This document shows positions 19,122 through 27,154 of a stretch of DNA of 64,000 nt, in pieces. The stretch covers positions 76,602 through 140,601 of the forward strand of contig JAJRPS010000065.1 in assembly GCA_024280635.1 (NCBI GenBank), in the 5' to 3' direction. The number at the start of each line of letters is the position of its first letter. Within the stretch, counting starts at the first letter, position 1. The notes beneath the pieces are model-generated. The model did not search any database, had not been told where the DNA came from, and saw only the letters and a program-made list of their open reading frames with translations. The stretch comes from Bacteroidota bacterium. GTDB taxonomy: Bacteria > Bacteroidota > Bacteroidia > Flavobacteriales > Flavobacteriaceae. The position numbers and the translations under genes are program-made.

Positions 19122-20072
19122 TTAGTCTAATTTTTTTACCAATAACCAAGCAGCGGCATTGTGGTTGTGTTTGATGTTTCGTAGAGCCTGTAGTGCCTCT
19201 TTTCTGTTTTCATAACTAGCATACACTATTTGGTGTAGTCCATACTTATTTACACCAATTTTTTGAGCTGCAAACCCTTCAGTTTGAAGTTGATTAATTT
19301 TTTTATCAGCATTTTCTTCAAAACGAAATGCGCCTGCAACAATATGGTAATTCCCTTTTTCTTTTACGGTAATTGGTAAAGAAGCTTCGGGTATTATAAT
19401 AGGGTCTATAGTAAAAAAAGACGCTTGTTGGTAAGCCTTTTTAGTTGCTTTTATATTGATGTTTTCATTATGCTCAGCAACCTTTAGTTGTTGTGTATTT
19501 ACATAATTGTTAGCAAAAAAAGCAAACATTACTAAACCAACAATAGCAATGGCAGCATATTTTAAATACGATCTTTTTTTGCGTGTTTCTGGAATAAAAG
19601 CAATAGGTTTTTTTTCTGTTACAGGTGTCACTATTTCTGCCACTTCTTTTTCTCGTAAAACAGGTGTTTTTACTGTTGTAGCTAATCCAAAAGAACGGGT
19701 TAAGTAATTTGTAGTTGTAGTAGCGGTAAACTGTAATTTACCATCGCTGTTTAATGAAAAATGTCCAATTTCAGATAAGTTTACATTTTCTCCAGCAATT
19801 AATTTTCCTTTTGTTTCAGCAACAAAATCGGCAATTTGTGCAACAGCATCTGCATAGGTGTTTTTCTGAATACTTACAATATGATTGGCTAATAAACCAT
19901 CATTTTGTTGTAATTGCTCATTGAAGGTAACCTCTTTGTATGGAGGTGAAAAAACATGAGAAACAGCATGTATACTAGCACTTTTTTGATGTGTTAAAAA
20001 AGCCCCAAATTCAGGTATAATAACACATTCGTATCGGTAAAGTAAATCGCTAATATAAGTTGTTAATGCCAT
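19122..20072 (-). CDS. HU-CCDC81 and SPOR domain protein
   Basis: 316 residues from the ATG at 20072. The track start at 20138 lies upstream of a good -7 box (20096-20103, minus strand), so it cannot be in the mRNA if that promoter is used. Two CCDC81-like HU-fold domains (about 1-60 and 60-130, with YECVIIPEFGAFL) precede a membrane segment near 183-200 and a C-terminal SPOR domain (YHIVAGAFRFEENADKKINQL). SPOR binds denuded septal peptidoglycan, so this protein may link cytoplasmic HU-like domains to the division wall. Confidence 0.88.
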   Translation of the reverse strand: MALTTYISDLLYRYECVIIPEFGAFLTHQKSASIHAVSHVFSPPYKEVTFNEQLQQNDGLLANHIVSIQKNTYADAVAQIADFVAETKGKLIAGENVNLSEIGHFSLNSDGKLQFTATTTTNYLTRSFGLATTVKTPVLREKEVAEIVTPVTEKKPIAFIPETRKKRSYLKYAAIAIVGLVMFAFFANNYVNTQQLKVAEHNENINIKATKKAYQQASFFTIDPIIIPEASLPITVKEKGNYHIVAGAFRFEENADKKINQLQTEGFAAQKIGVNKYGLHQIVYASYENRKEALQALRNIKHNHNAAAWLLVKKLD

Positions 20073-20095
20073 TTTTATATTTTTTTCTGTGTTAA

Positions 20096-20103
20096 CAAAG
20101 TTA
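20096..20103 (-). promoter_or_regulatory. -7 element for the HU/SPOR gene
   Basis: On the minus strand this reads TAACTTTG, an exact TAnnTTTG, 23 bases before the ATG at 20072. It favours the shorter protein start. Confidence 0.5.
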
Positions 20104-20234
20104 CGGTTTTTATAAAAATAGAGGATAAGTTTATACATTAGTTATTAACAGTTGTATTTTTTTGTATCTTACATTTGAAAATCAGTATTTTATAATAGAA
20201 AAATAATTAAAAGGGAGTAACTCAGGTACTTCTG

Positions 20235-21359
20235 ATGAAGAGAAAATATATGAATGAAGAAGATTTGTTATATACATTAGCCTTACAAAAAGCTTCAAAA
20301 ATTGGTGACATTACCGCTAAAAAAATGATTCAGTACTGTGGATCACCAAAAGAAATATTTTTTTCTAAAGCTTCCTCATTGCAAACCATTAATGGTGTTG
20401 GAACGAATTTAACCCATTTTTTGAAAGATAAGTTGTTATTAAAAGCTGCCGAAAAAGAATTAAAATACATACAAGATAATCAATTAAAAACATACTATTT
20501 TGAAGATGAAAACTATCCTAGTCGTTTAAAAAACTGTATTGATGGTCCTATTTTATTGTTTGGAGCAGGGAATATCGATTTGCAAAAAACGAAAATTATT
20601 AGCATTGTGGGTACGCGAAACATCACGTCACATGGAAAAGCATTTTGTGAGCAATTGGTAGAAGATTTAAGTATTTTGAATCCATTAATTATTTCTGGTT
20701 TTGCATACGGAGTAGATATTACCGTACATAAGGCTGCTATTAAAAATAAGTTGCAAAACATTGGTTGTTTAGCACATGGATTGAATCAAATTTACCCTAA
20801 AGTACATAAAAAATACATGCATCAGGTGGAAGAAAATGGAGGTTTTTTAACTGAATTTTGGAGTACGAGCAGTCCTGAAAGGGAAAATTTTATTAAACGA
20901 AATCGCATTATTGCAGGAATATCTGAAGCTACTATTGTAATTGAAAGTGCAGCAAAGGGTGGTAGTTTAATAACCGCAGATATTGCTAATTCTTATAACC
21001 GAGAAGTGTTTGCTGTTTCAGGAAGACCTACCGATATATTTAGTGAAGGTTGCAACAATTTAATTAAACAGCAAAAAGCACAACTAATAAGTAGTGCTGC
21101 AGATGTTATTTACATGCTTAATTGGGATGTAAATAACCAAAAACAAAAAGTAATTCAACCACAATTATTTTTTGATTTAACTGAAACGGAAGAAAAAATA
21201 ATTGCACATTTAAAGAAGCATGGTAAGGCACATTTAGATGCTATAGCTATAGCATGTCAAATACCAATTTACAGTTTATCAGGAACCTTATTAAATTTAG
21301 AGTTGAAAGGAATATTGCGCCCACACCCGGGTAAATATTTTGAAATTATTGGGTATTGA
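20235..21359 (+). CDS. dprA: DNA-processing protein DprA
   Basis: 374 residues (or 369 if the ATG at 20250 is used). An N-terminal helix-hairpin-helix/SAM-like part is followed by the Rossmann DprA core: SIVGTRNITSHGK, ISGFAYGVDITVHKAA, AHGLNQIYP, FIKRNRIIAGIS and ESAAKGGSLITAD. A C-terminal winged-helix domain is present (about 310-374). DprA loads RecA on incoming single-stranded DNA in natural transformation. A TACATTTG box at 20170-20177 is a candidate promoter. Confidence 0.95.
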   Translation: MKRKYMNEEDLLYTLALQKASKIGDITAKKMIQYCGSPKEIFFSKASSLQTINGVGTNLTHFLKDKLLLKAAEKELKYIQDNQLKTYYFEDENYPSRLKNCIDGPILLFGAGNIDLQKTKIISIVGTRNITSHGKAFCEQLVEDLSILNPLIISGFAYGVDITVHKAAIKNKLQNIGCLAHGLNQIYPKVHKKYMHQVEENGGFLTEFWSTSSPERENFIKRNRIIAGISEATIVIESAAKGGSLITADIANSYNREVFAVSGRPTDIFSEGCNNLIKQQKAQLISSAADVIYMLNWDVNNQKQKVIQPQLFFDLTETEEKIIAHLKKHGKAHLDAIAIACQIPIYSLSGTLLNLELKGILRPHPGKYFEIIGY

Positions 21360-21422
21360 TTTTATTAGAAGCATCAGTTTGAATGATAATTCTCTATTTT
21401 GTCTATTATCCTTGAGGTGGTT

Positions 21423-22457
21423 TTAGGGACCAGGATTTGGATTCAAACTATGTACGGCTTCAATTTCTGTTAAAATTTCTTCTGATAAATCAACATGAAT
21501 ACTTTCAATATTTTCTTGTAGCTGACTCATTTTTGTAGCTCCAATAATGTTACTGGTTACAAACGGTTGTTGGTTTACAAAGGCTAGCGCCAAATGTGTA
21601 GCGCTAATATTGTGTTTTTTAGCAATCGCTACATATTTTGCAATTGCTTTGGTGGCTTGCTCACTAGAATACCTGCTGTATCTTGGAAACAAACTAACCC
21701 TACCCACCGTGTTTTTATCTTCTAAATATTTACCAGAAAGTGTTCCGAATGCTAATGGAGAATAGGCTAGCAGCCCAATATTTTCTCGCATTGATATTTC
21801 TGATAATCCGTATTCATAGGTTCTGTTTAATAAGGAATATGGGTTTTGTATGGTTTGCATACGTGGTAATCCTGTTTTTGAAGCTTCTAAAAATTTCATC
21901 ACTCCATAAGGCGTTTCATTAGATAAACCAACATGTCTTATTTTGCCTTCCTGTACAAAATCTTTTAAAACCGATAGAATCGATTCAAAATTATCTTGCC
22001 ATTTTTCATTGGTGTCGTGTACATAATTGCGTTGCCCAAAAATATTTACATTACGTTCTGGCCAATGCAATTGATACAAGTCTATATAATCGGTTTGTAG
22101 GCGTTTTAAACTGTGCTCTAAAGCCAATCGTAAAATTTTAGGACTGTAACTTAAATCGTCACGAATCCAATCCATTCCTCTATTGGGACCTGCAATTTTA
22201 GATGCTAAAACAATTTCTTCTCTATTCTTGTTTTTTGCAAACCAACTACCTATATATTCCTCCGTTTTACCGCAAGTAGCAGCACTTGGAGGTACAGCAT
22301 ACATTTCGGCAGTGTCAATAAAGTTCACACCTTTACTTAGCGCGTAATTTAGTTGATCATGTGCATCTGCTTCGGTATTTTGATTACCGAATGTCATGGT
22401 ACCTAAACAAATTTTACTTACTTTAATGTTAGTATTTGATAGTGTTGTATATTTCAT
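21423..22457 (-). CDS. Aldo/keto reductase (Tas-like)
   Basis: 344 residues, an NADP(H)-dependent (alpha/beta)8 aldo/keto reductase. N-terminal SKICLGTMTFG, catalytic tyrosine in FIDTAEMYAVPP, DLYQLHWPER with the catalytic histidine, and the NADP-binding IGATKMSQLQENI near the end are all present. It resembles E. coli Tas. A GC-rich palindrome sits 9 bases before its start codon. It lies downstream of the OmpA-like gene on the same strand. Confidence 0.93.
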   Translation of the reverse strand: MKYTTLSNTNIKVSKICLGTMTFGNQNTEADAHDQLNYALSKGVNFIDTAEMYAVPPSAATCGKTEEYIGSWFAKNKNREEIVLASKIAGPNRGMDWIRDDLSYSPKILRLALEHSLKRLQTDYIDLYQLHWPERNVNIFGQRNYVHDTNEKWQDNFESILSVLKDFVQEGKIRHVGLSNETPYGVMKFLEASKTGLPRMQTIQNPYSLLNRTYEYGLSEISMRENIGLLAYSPLAFGTLSGKYLEDKNTVGRVSLFPRYSRYSSEQATKAIAKYVAIAKKHNISATHLALAFVNQQPFVTSNIIGATKMSQLQENIESIHVDLSEEILTEIEAVHSLNPNPGP

Positions 22458-22466
22458 TTTATAATG

Positions 22467-22480
22467 CCCGCGCAGGCGGG
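22467..22480. repeat. GC-rich palindrome copy 1 (CCCGC-N4-GCGGG)
   Basis: CCCGCGCAGGCGGG, flanked by TATC, lies 9 bases upstream of the aldo/keto reductase ATG (minus strand). It shares GATACCCGCCTG-GCGGG with copy 2 at 23553-23566. It stands out in a strongly AT-rich genome. Confidence 0.75.
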
Positions 22481-22539
22481 TATCTTTTTAAAATTGATGC
22501 AACATGATCTTCGTGTTGCGTTAGGCTATTGCTTCGTGA

Positions 22540-23544
22540 TTATTTTACTTCGTTTAGTAGTTTGGTTACTTCGTCTAATTTTGGAGTTAAAATCACTTCA
22601 ATTCTACGATTTTTTGCTTTTCCTTCTGCGGTATCATTACTAGTAATAGGTGCATATTCACTTCTTCCGGCAGCCGTTAAACTTTCGGGATTGATGTTTT
22701 TGTTTTTTTGTAAAATAGCAACAATTGCTGTTGCGCGTTTGGTAGATAAATCCCAGTTGTTTGCAATTTCTCCTTTTCCTTTCAAAGCATCATTATCGGT
22801 ATGCCCTTCTATAAGAACTTTAATTTCTGGGTTTTGTGCTAAAACAGTTCCTAATTGGGTAACGGCTTTAATACCTTCTGTACCAACTTTCCAGCTTCCT
22901 GATTGAAATAATAATTTATTTTCCATAGAAACGTACACTTTTCCGTTGCGTTGTTCTACGGTTAACCCTTTTCCTTCAAAATGAGTTAAGGCTTTTGAAA
23001 TGGCATTTTTTAAGCGTTTCATGTTCGCATCTTTTGCTGCTAATGCATTTTCTAGTTCGTTTACACGTTTAGATCTGGCAGCTAAAGTTGCTTGTAATTC
23101 GTCTGCTTTTTGAGCACGCATGTCCAATTCTTTTTGCAAATCAGCCAAACGTTTGCTTTCGGCAGTTAATGCTTTTTCTTTATCCTCTAATTGTTGTAAT
23201 AGTGCTTTGTTTTTTGCTGATGTTTGTGCAATAGCAGTGTTACTACTTTGCTCTAACTTTTTATAAGCTGCTTTTAGCTCGTTACGCATTTTTTCTAAGT
23301 CGGCTAAATTGCTTGCTAAAGTAGCTTTGTCTCCTTTTAGCTTTTCTAAAATGGCTTGAGCATTTGCTAAATCGGTAGTTAATTTAGCTTTCTCTTCTTG
23401 GCAATCTTTGTTTTTATCGGCAATGGCACGTTTTTCTTTTTTCAATTTGGCGTATCTGCTTTCTAATTCGGTAAAATCTTTTTTAGATACACAAGATGTG
23501 ATGCTTAATACTGATATTGCTGCTAAAATTATTGTTTTTTTCAT
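22540..23544 (-). CDS. OmpA family lipoprotein with long coiled coil
   Basis: 334 residues starting at MKKTIILAAISV (23544); the track start at 23559 overlaps a repeat and adds nothing. A lipoprotein signal ends at SITSC (C18). Residues ~25-190 form a charged, Ala/Lys/Glu-rich coiled coil. The C-terminal OmpA-like domain binds peptidoglycan: LIEGHTDND, NWDLSTKRA, AAGRSEYAP, KNRRIEV. It probably tethers the outer membrane to the wall. Gene order suggests co-transcription with exonuclease III upstream or the reductase downstream, but repeats intervene. Confidence 0.92.
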   Translation of the reverse strand: MKKTIILAAISVLSITSCVSKKDFTELESRYAKLKKEKRAIADKNKDCQEEKAKLTTDLANAQAILEKLKGDKATLASNLADLEKMRNELKAAYKKLEQSSNTAIAQTSAKNKALLQQLEDKEKALTAESKRLADLQKELDMRAQKADELQATLAARSKRVNELENALAAKDANMKRLKNAISKALTHFEGKGLTVEQRNGKVYVSMENKLLFQSGSWKVGTEGIKAVTQLGTVLAQNPEIKVLIEGHTDNDALKGKGEIANNWDLSTKRATAIVAILQKNKNINPESLTAAGRSEYAPITSNDTAEGKAKNRRIEVILTPKLDEVTKLLNEVK

Positions 23545-23552
23545 ATTTATTA

Positions 23553-23566
23553 CCCGCACAGGCGGG
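23553..23566. repeat. GC-rich palindrome copy 2 (CCCGC-N4-GCGGG)
   Basis: CCCGCACAGGCGGG, again flanked by TATCGG, lies 8 bases before the OmpA-like ATG (23544) on the minus strand. The position relative to the start codon is nearly the same as for copy 1. Confidence 0.75.
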
Positions 23567-23604
23567 TATCGGTTTTAATTTATAATTCTTTTTTTTAATA
23601 TCGC

Positions 23605-24369
23605 TTAGCGATCTATTTCCACTACTATTGGGCAATGGTCTGAATGTTTGGCTTCAGGTAAAATGTATGCTCGTTTTAACCTTTCTTTTAATGGCTCTGA
23701 AACCATGGCATAATCCAATCGCCATCCTTTGTTGTTGTTTCGGGCGTTTGCACGATAACTCCACCAACTGTATTGATGCGGTTCACTATTAAAATAACGA
23801 AACGAATCAATAAAACCATTGTTGATGAAATTGCCTATCCATTTGCGTTCTTCGGGCAAAAAACCTGAAGTTTTTTGTAGCCCTTTCGGATTGTGAATGT
23901 CAATTTCTTGATGACAAATGTTATAATCGCCACAGATAATTAAATTCGAAATTTCTTTTTTCAACTCGGTAATATAGTTTTGAAAATCATCCATATACTT
24001 GAATTTGAACTCCAAACGAGCATCATTGGTGCCAGAAGGTAAATACAAACTCATGATGGAAATGTCATCAAAATCGATACGTAAATTTCGACCTTCAAAA
24101 TCCATATAATCAATACCTGTACCATATTCAACATGGTTAGGTTTGGTTTTGGATAAAATGGCAACGCTAGAGTATCCTTTTTTTTTGGCACTATACCAAT
24201 AATGATACGGATATCCAGCATCTTCAAAAACAGTTAAATCCAACTGTTCTTTATGGGCTTTGGTTTCTTGAATGCAAATAACATCGGGGTTTGCTTGTTG
24301 CAACCACTCAATGAATCCTTTTTTTAAGGCGGCACGAATACCGTTTACATTATAAGATATTATTTTCAT
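23605..24369 (-). CDS. xth: Exodeoxyribonuclease III
   Basis: 254 residues of the ExoIII/APE1 AP-endonuclease family. It shows MKIISYNVNGIRAALKKGF, the metal-binding glutamate in CIQETKA, LPSGTNDARLEFK, CGDYNICHQEID, WRLDYAMVS and the terminal SDHCPIVVEID with the catalytic Asp-His pair. It repairs abasic sites and 3'-blocked ends. Start and length are standard. Confidence 0.96.
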   Translation of the reverse strand: MKIISYNVNGIRAALKKGFIEWLQQANPDVICIQETKAHKEQLDLTVFEDAGYPYHYWYSAKKKGYSSVAILSKTKPNHVEYGTGIDYMDFEGRNLRIDFDDISIMSLYLPSGTNDARLEFKFKYMDDFQNYITELKKEISNLIICGDYNICHQEIDIHNPKGLQKTSGFLPEERKWIGNFINNGFIDSFRYFNSEPHQYSWWSYRANARNNNKGWRLDYAMVSEPLKERLKRAYILPEAKHSDHCPIVVEIDR

Positions 24370-24553
24370 GTTTATTTTCTGAAAAATTAATGGCTAAAAT
24401 AAACAAGTCTTACTTAAAAACAGACTTTTTTGGGTGTTAAATATTTTATAAAATTACAGACAAGGGCGCATTTTGTTTTTTTAGTATATTTATACTTGAA
24501 TTTCTCCTCATAAAACACTAATTTCGCTTAACGCCGAATATAAATAACCTGTA

Positions 24554-24599
24554 CCAACTTATTCGGAATTAAAACGGATTCATGTTCTTAATAAGTTGG
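24554..24599. repeat. 10-bp inverted repeat upstream of the MBOAT gene
   Basis: CCAACTTATT (24554-24563) and AATAAGTTGG (24590-24599) are perfect inverse copies 26 bases apart, in the 288-base gap between xth and the MBOAT gene. The rest of that gap shows no gene. The repeat could be a regulatory dyad or a remnant of an insertion edge. Confidence 0.5.
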
Positions 24600-24657
24600 C
24601 TTTAATTTAAAAACGAAAAAATAATGAAAACTACGAACATTAAACAAGAAATAATAA

Positions 24658-26106
24658 ATGCTTTTTAACTCAATAGATTTTGCAATATTTTTACCGATAG
24701 TATTTTTACTTTATTGGTTTGTTGCTAATAAAAAATTAAAATTTCAAAACTTTCTAATTGTTGTTGCAAGTTATGTGTTTTATGGCTGGTGGGATTGGAG
24801 ATTTTTATCACTTATTTTATTTAGCACACTAGTTGATTATGCAATAGGTCGAAAATTATTAAATGAAGAAAACCAAACCAAAAGAAAGATACTACTTTGG
24901 ACAAGTTTAGTTGTTAATCTTGGTTTCCTTGGTTTTTTTAAATATTATAACTTCTTCTTAGACAATTTTGTAGAAGCATTTAGTTTCTTTGGATACCCAA
25001 TAAATCCACAAGGATTGAATATTATTTTACCCGTTGGAATTAGTTTTTATACTTTTCAAACGCTTAGTTACACTATTGATGTTTATAGAAAGAAACTTGA
25101 ACCAACCAAAAATTTTATTGCTTTTATGGCATTTGTAAGTTTCTTTCCTCAATTAGTTGCTGGTCCAATTGAAAGAGCAACTAATTTATTACCGCAGTTT
25201 TACAAAAAAAGAAATTTTGAATATGACAGGGCAGTAGATGGATTAAGACAGATATTGTGGGGATTGTTTAAGAAAATTGTAATTGCAGACAATGCAGCAC
25301 AATTAGCAAATGAAATATTTAACAATTCAGCAGACTATTCGGGTAGTACATTGGTTTTAGGTGCTTTATTTTTCACATTTCAAATTTATGGTGACTTCTC
25401 GGGTTATTCAGATATAGCAATTGGAACATCAAGATTATTTGGATTTAATTTAATGCAAAACTTTAATTTCCCATATTTTTCAAGAGATATTGCAGAATTT
25501 TGGAGACGTTGGCATATTTCTTTATCCACTTGGTTTAGAGATTATCTATATATTCCATTAGGTGGTAGTCGTGGCAGCACTTGGATGAAAGTTAGAAATA
25601 CATTTATAATATTTGTAGTAAGTGGATTTTGGCATGGTGCAAATTGGACTTTTATAGCTTGGGGCGCTTTGAATGCTTTGTATTTTATGCCTTTATTATT
25701 GCTTGGTAAAAATAGAGTAAACACTGATACAGTTGCTGAAGGAAAATATTTACCTTCGCTCAAAGAGTTTTTTCAAATAGGAATTACATTTGGCTTAACT
25801 ATTTTGGCTTGGGTGTTTTTTAGAGCTGAAAACATCAGTCATGCTTTTACTTATTTATCAACTATTTTTTCAAAATCTTTAATTTCTATTCCTCATTTTC
25901 AAGGTATGGGACACGGTTTAGAAACGATTATTTTAATAATGATTTTCATGATTGTAGAATGGATAGGTAGAAACGAACAATTTGCAATTGAAAAATTGGG
26001 TTTTCAGTGGAAAAGACGATATAGGTATGTTTTATATTACTCTATTATTATGATAATCTATTTATACGGAGGAGAACAACAACAATTTATTTATTTTCAA
26101 TTTTAA
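24658..26106 (+). CDS. MBOAT family O-acyltransferase (AlgI/DltB-like)
   Basis: 482 residues with about 10-11 membrane segments. The family marks are YASYVFYGWWDWRFL-like VASYVFYGWWDWRF, LPVGISFYTFQTLSYTID, FFPQLVAGPIERA, the WRRWHISLSTWFRDYLYIPLGG segment and the catalytic histidine in VVSGFWHGANWTFIAWG. AlgI-like MBOAT proteins acylate exported polysaccharides and work with an SGNH-like partner, which is the next gene (9 bases on). The acceptor glycan is unknown. Confidence 0.93.
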   Translation: MLFNSIDFAIFLPIVFLLYWFVANKKLKFQNFLIVVASYVFYGWWDWRFLSLILFSTLVDYAIGRKLLNEENQTKRKILLWTSLVVNLGFLGFFKYYNFFLDNFVEAFSFFGYPINPQGLNIILPVGISFYTFQTLSYTIDVYRKKLEPTKNFIAFMAFVSFFPQLVAGPIERATNLLPQFYKKRNFEYDRAVDGLRQILWGLFKKIVIADNAAQLANEIFNNSADYSGSTLVLGALFFTFQIYGDFSGYSDIAIGTSRLFGFNLMQNFNFPYFSRDIAEFWRRWHISLSTWFRDYLYIPLGGSRGSTWMKVRNTFIIFVVSGFWHGANWTFIAWGALNALYFMPLLLLGKNRVNTDTVAEGKYLPSLKEFFQIGITFGLTILAWVFFRAENISHAFTYLSTIFSKSLISIPHFQGMGHGLETIILIMIFMIVEWIGRNEQFAIEKLGFQWKRRYRYVLYYSIIMIIYLYGGEQQQFIYFQF

Positions 26107-26115
26107 AGTGGTTTT

Positions 26116-27066
26116 ATGAACAAATTTATATCAAAACTGTTTCTTTTTATATTACCTTTTATTTTGGCTTTTTTTTCAATGGAGTTACTATTACGAAAGA
26201 TACCAAATGATTATAGATACAAATCGGAATATTTATCTAGTAATTCAGATAATATTTCTAAATTGTTTTTAGGTAGTTCTCATTCATATTTTGGTATTAA
26301 CCCAGATTTTATCTCAGGAAATGCATTTAATGCAAGCCATATCTCACAATCAATTGATATAGACTATGAAATTATTAAAAAATATGATAATTGGGATGAT
26401 TTAAAATTTATAATAATTCCAATTGATTATTTTACATTATTTTCAAGATTATCAAATGGAGTAGAATATTGGAGAATAAAAAATTACAATTTGTATTACA
26501 ATATGAATTTGTCAAATAAACTATCTGATAACTTTGAATTGCCAAATTCAAGTTTAAAATCTAATTTACAAAGAATATCCTCCTACTATATTAAAGGAAA
26601 CTCTTCATTAACTTGTTCTAAATTTGGTTTTGGTACTAACTATACTGATACTTTAGATTTAGTAAAAACATGAGAAACTGCTGCTCTAAGACATACTCAA
26701 CAAGATTTATCTTTATTAAACAAAAATTTAAAAATATTAGAAGATATTGTACAATATGCACTAAAAAATAATGTGGAAGTATTATTTTATACAAGTCCAG
26801 CCTATAAAACATATGTTTCTAACTTAAACAAAAAACAACTTGATTTAACGATAAAAACAGTATCCAAAATAGCATCTATTTATAAAAACTGTACCTATTT
26901 CAACTTACTTCAAGATAGAAATTTTACATCGATTGATTTTAGAGATGCAGACCACTTAAATCATAAAGGAGCAAAAAAATTATCGCTAATAATTAATGAT
27001 TTATTATCTGATTTAGAAGTTCGAAATCACAATAAAGCGCATAAATCATTGGGCAATAATAAGTGA
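26116..27066 (+). pseudogene. SGNH-hydrolase-like partner of the MBOAT protein, interrupted by in-frame TGA
   Basis: The frame from ATG 26116 stops at TGA 26671-26673 and continues in the same frame without further stops to 27064-27066. Read through, it gives a 316-residue protein. The N-terminal half has a membrane anchor (5-25) and the serine motif LGSSHSYFG (51-60). The C-terminal half has the DADH catalytic Asp/His block (277-280). So both halves belong to one AlgJ/DltD/PatB-like SGNH protein. A TGG (Trp) to TGA change is the simplest explanation. The two ORF-track entries (26116-26673 and 26773-27066) are its pieces. Confidence 0.8.
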
Positions 27067-27154
27067 TAAATCGAAAATGAAGCACTTTTAAATCTGCAAA
27101 TACACTTGTGTAGAACGCTCTAAGCCAAATCTTTCAAAAAAATAAGCACTTCAC

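Noticed and set aside
22508-22576. Repeated CTTCGT units near the end of the OmpA-like gene
   Set aside because: Two of the units are explained by the repeated coding pattern DEVT/NEVK; too short to call a repeat array.
26671-26673. TGA as selenocysteine or programmed read-through
   Set aside because: No selenocysteine-type hairpin is obvious right after it, and the position is not a known Sec site in SGNH proteins; a nonsense mutation is simpler.
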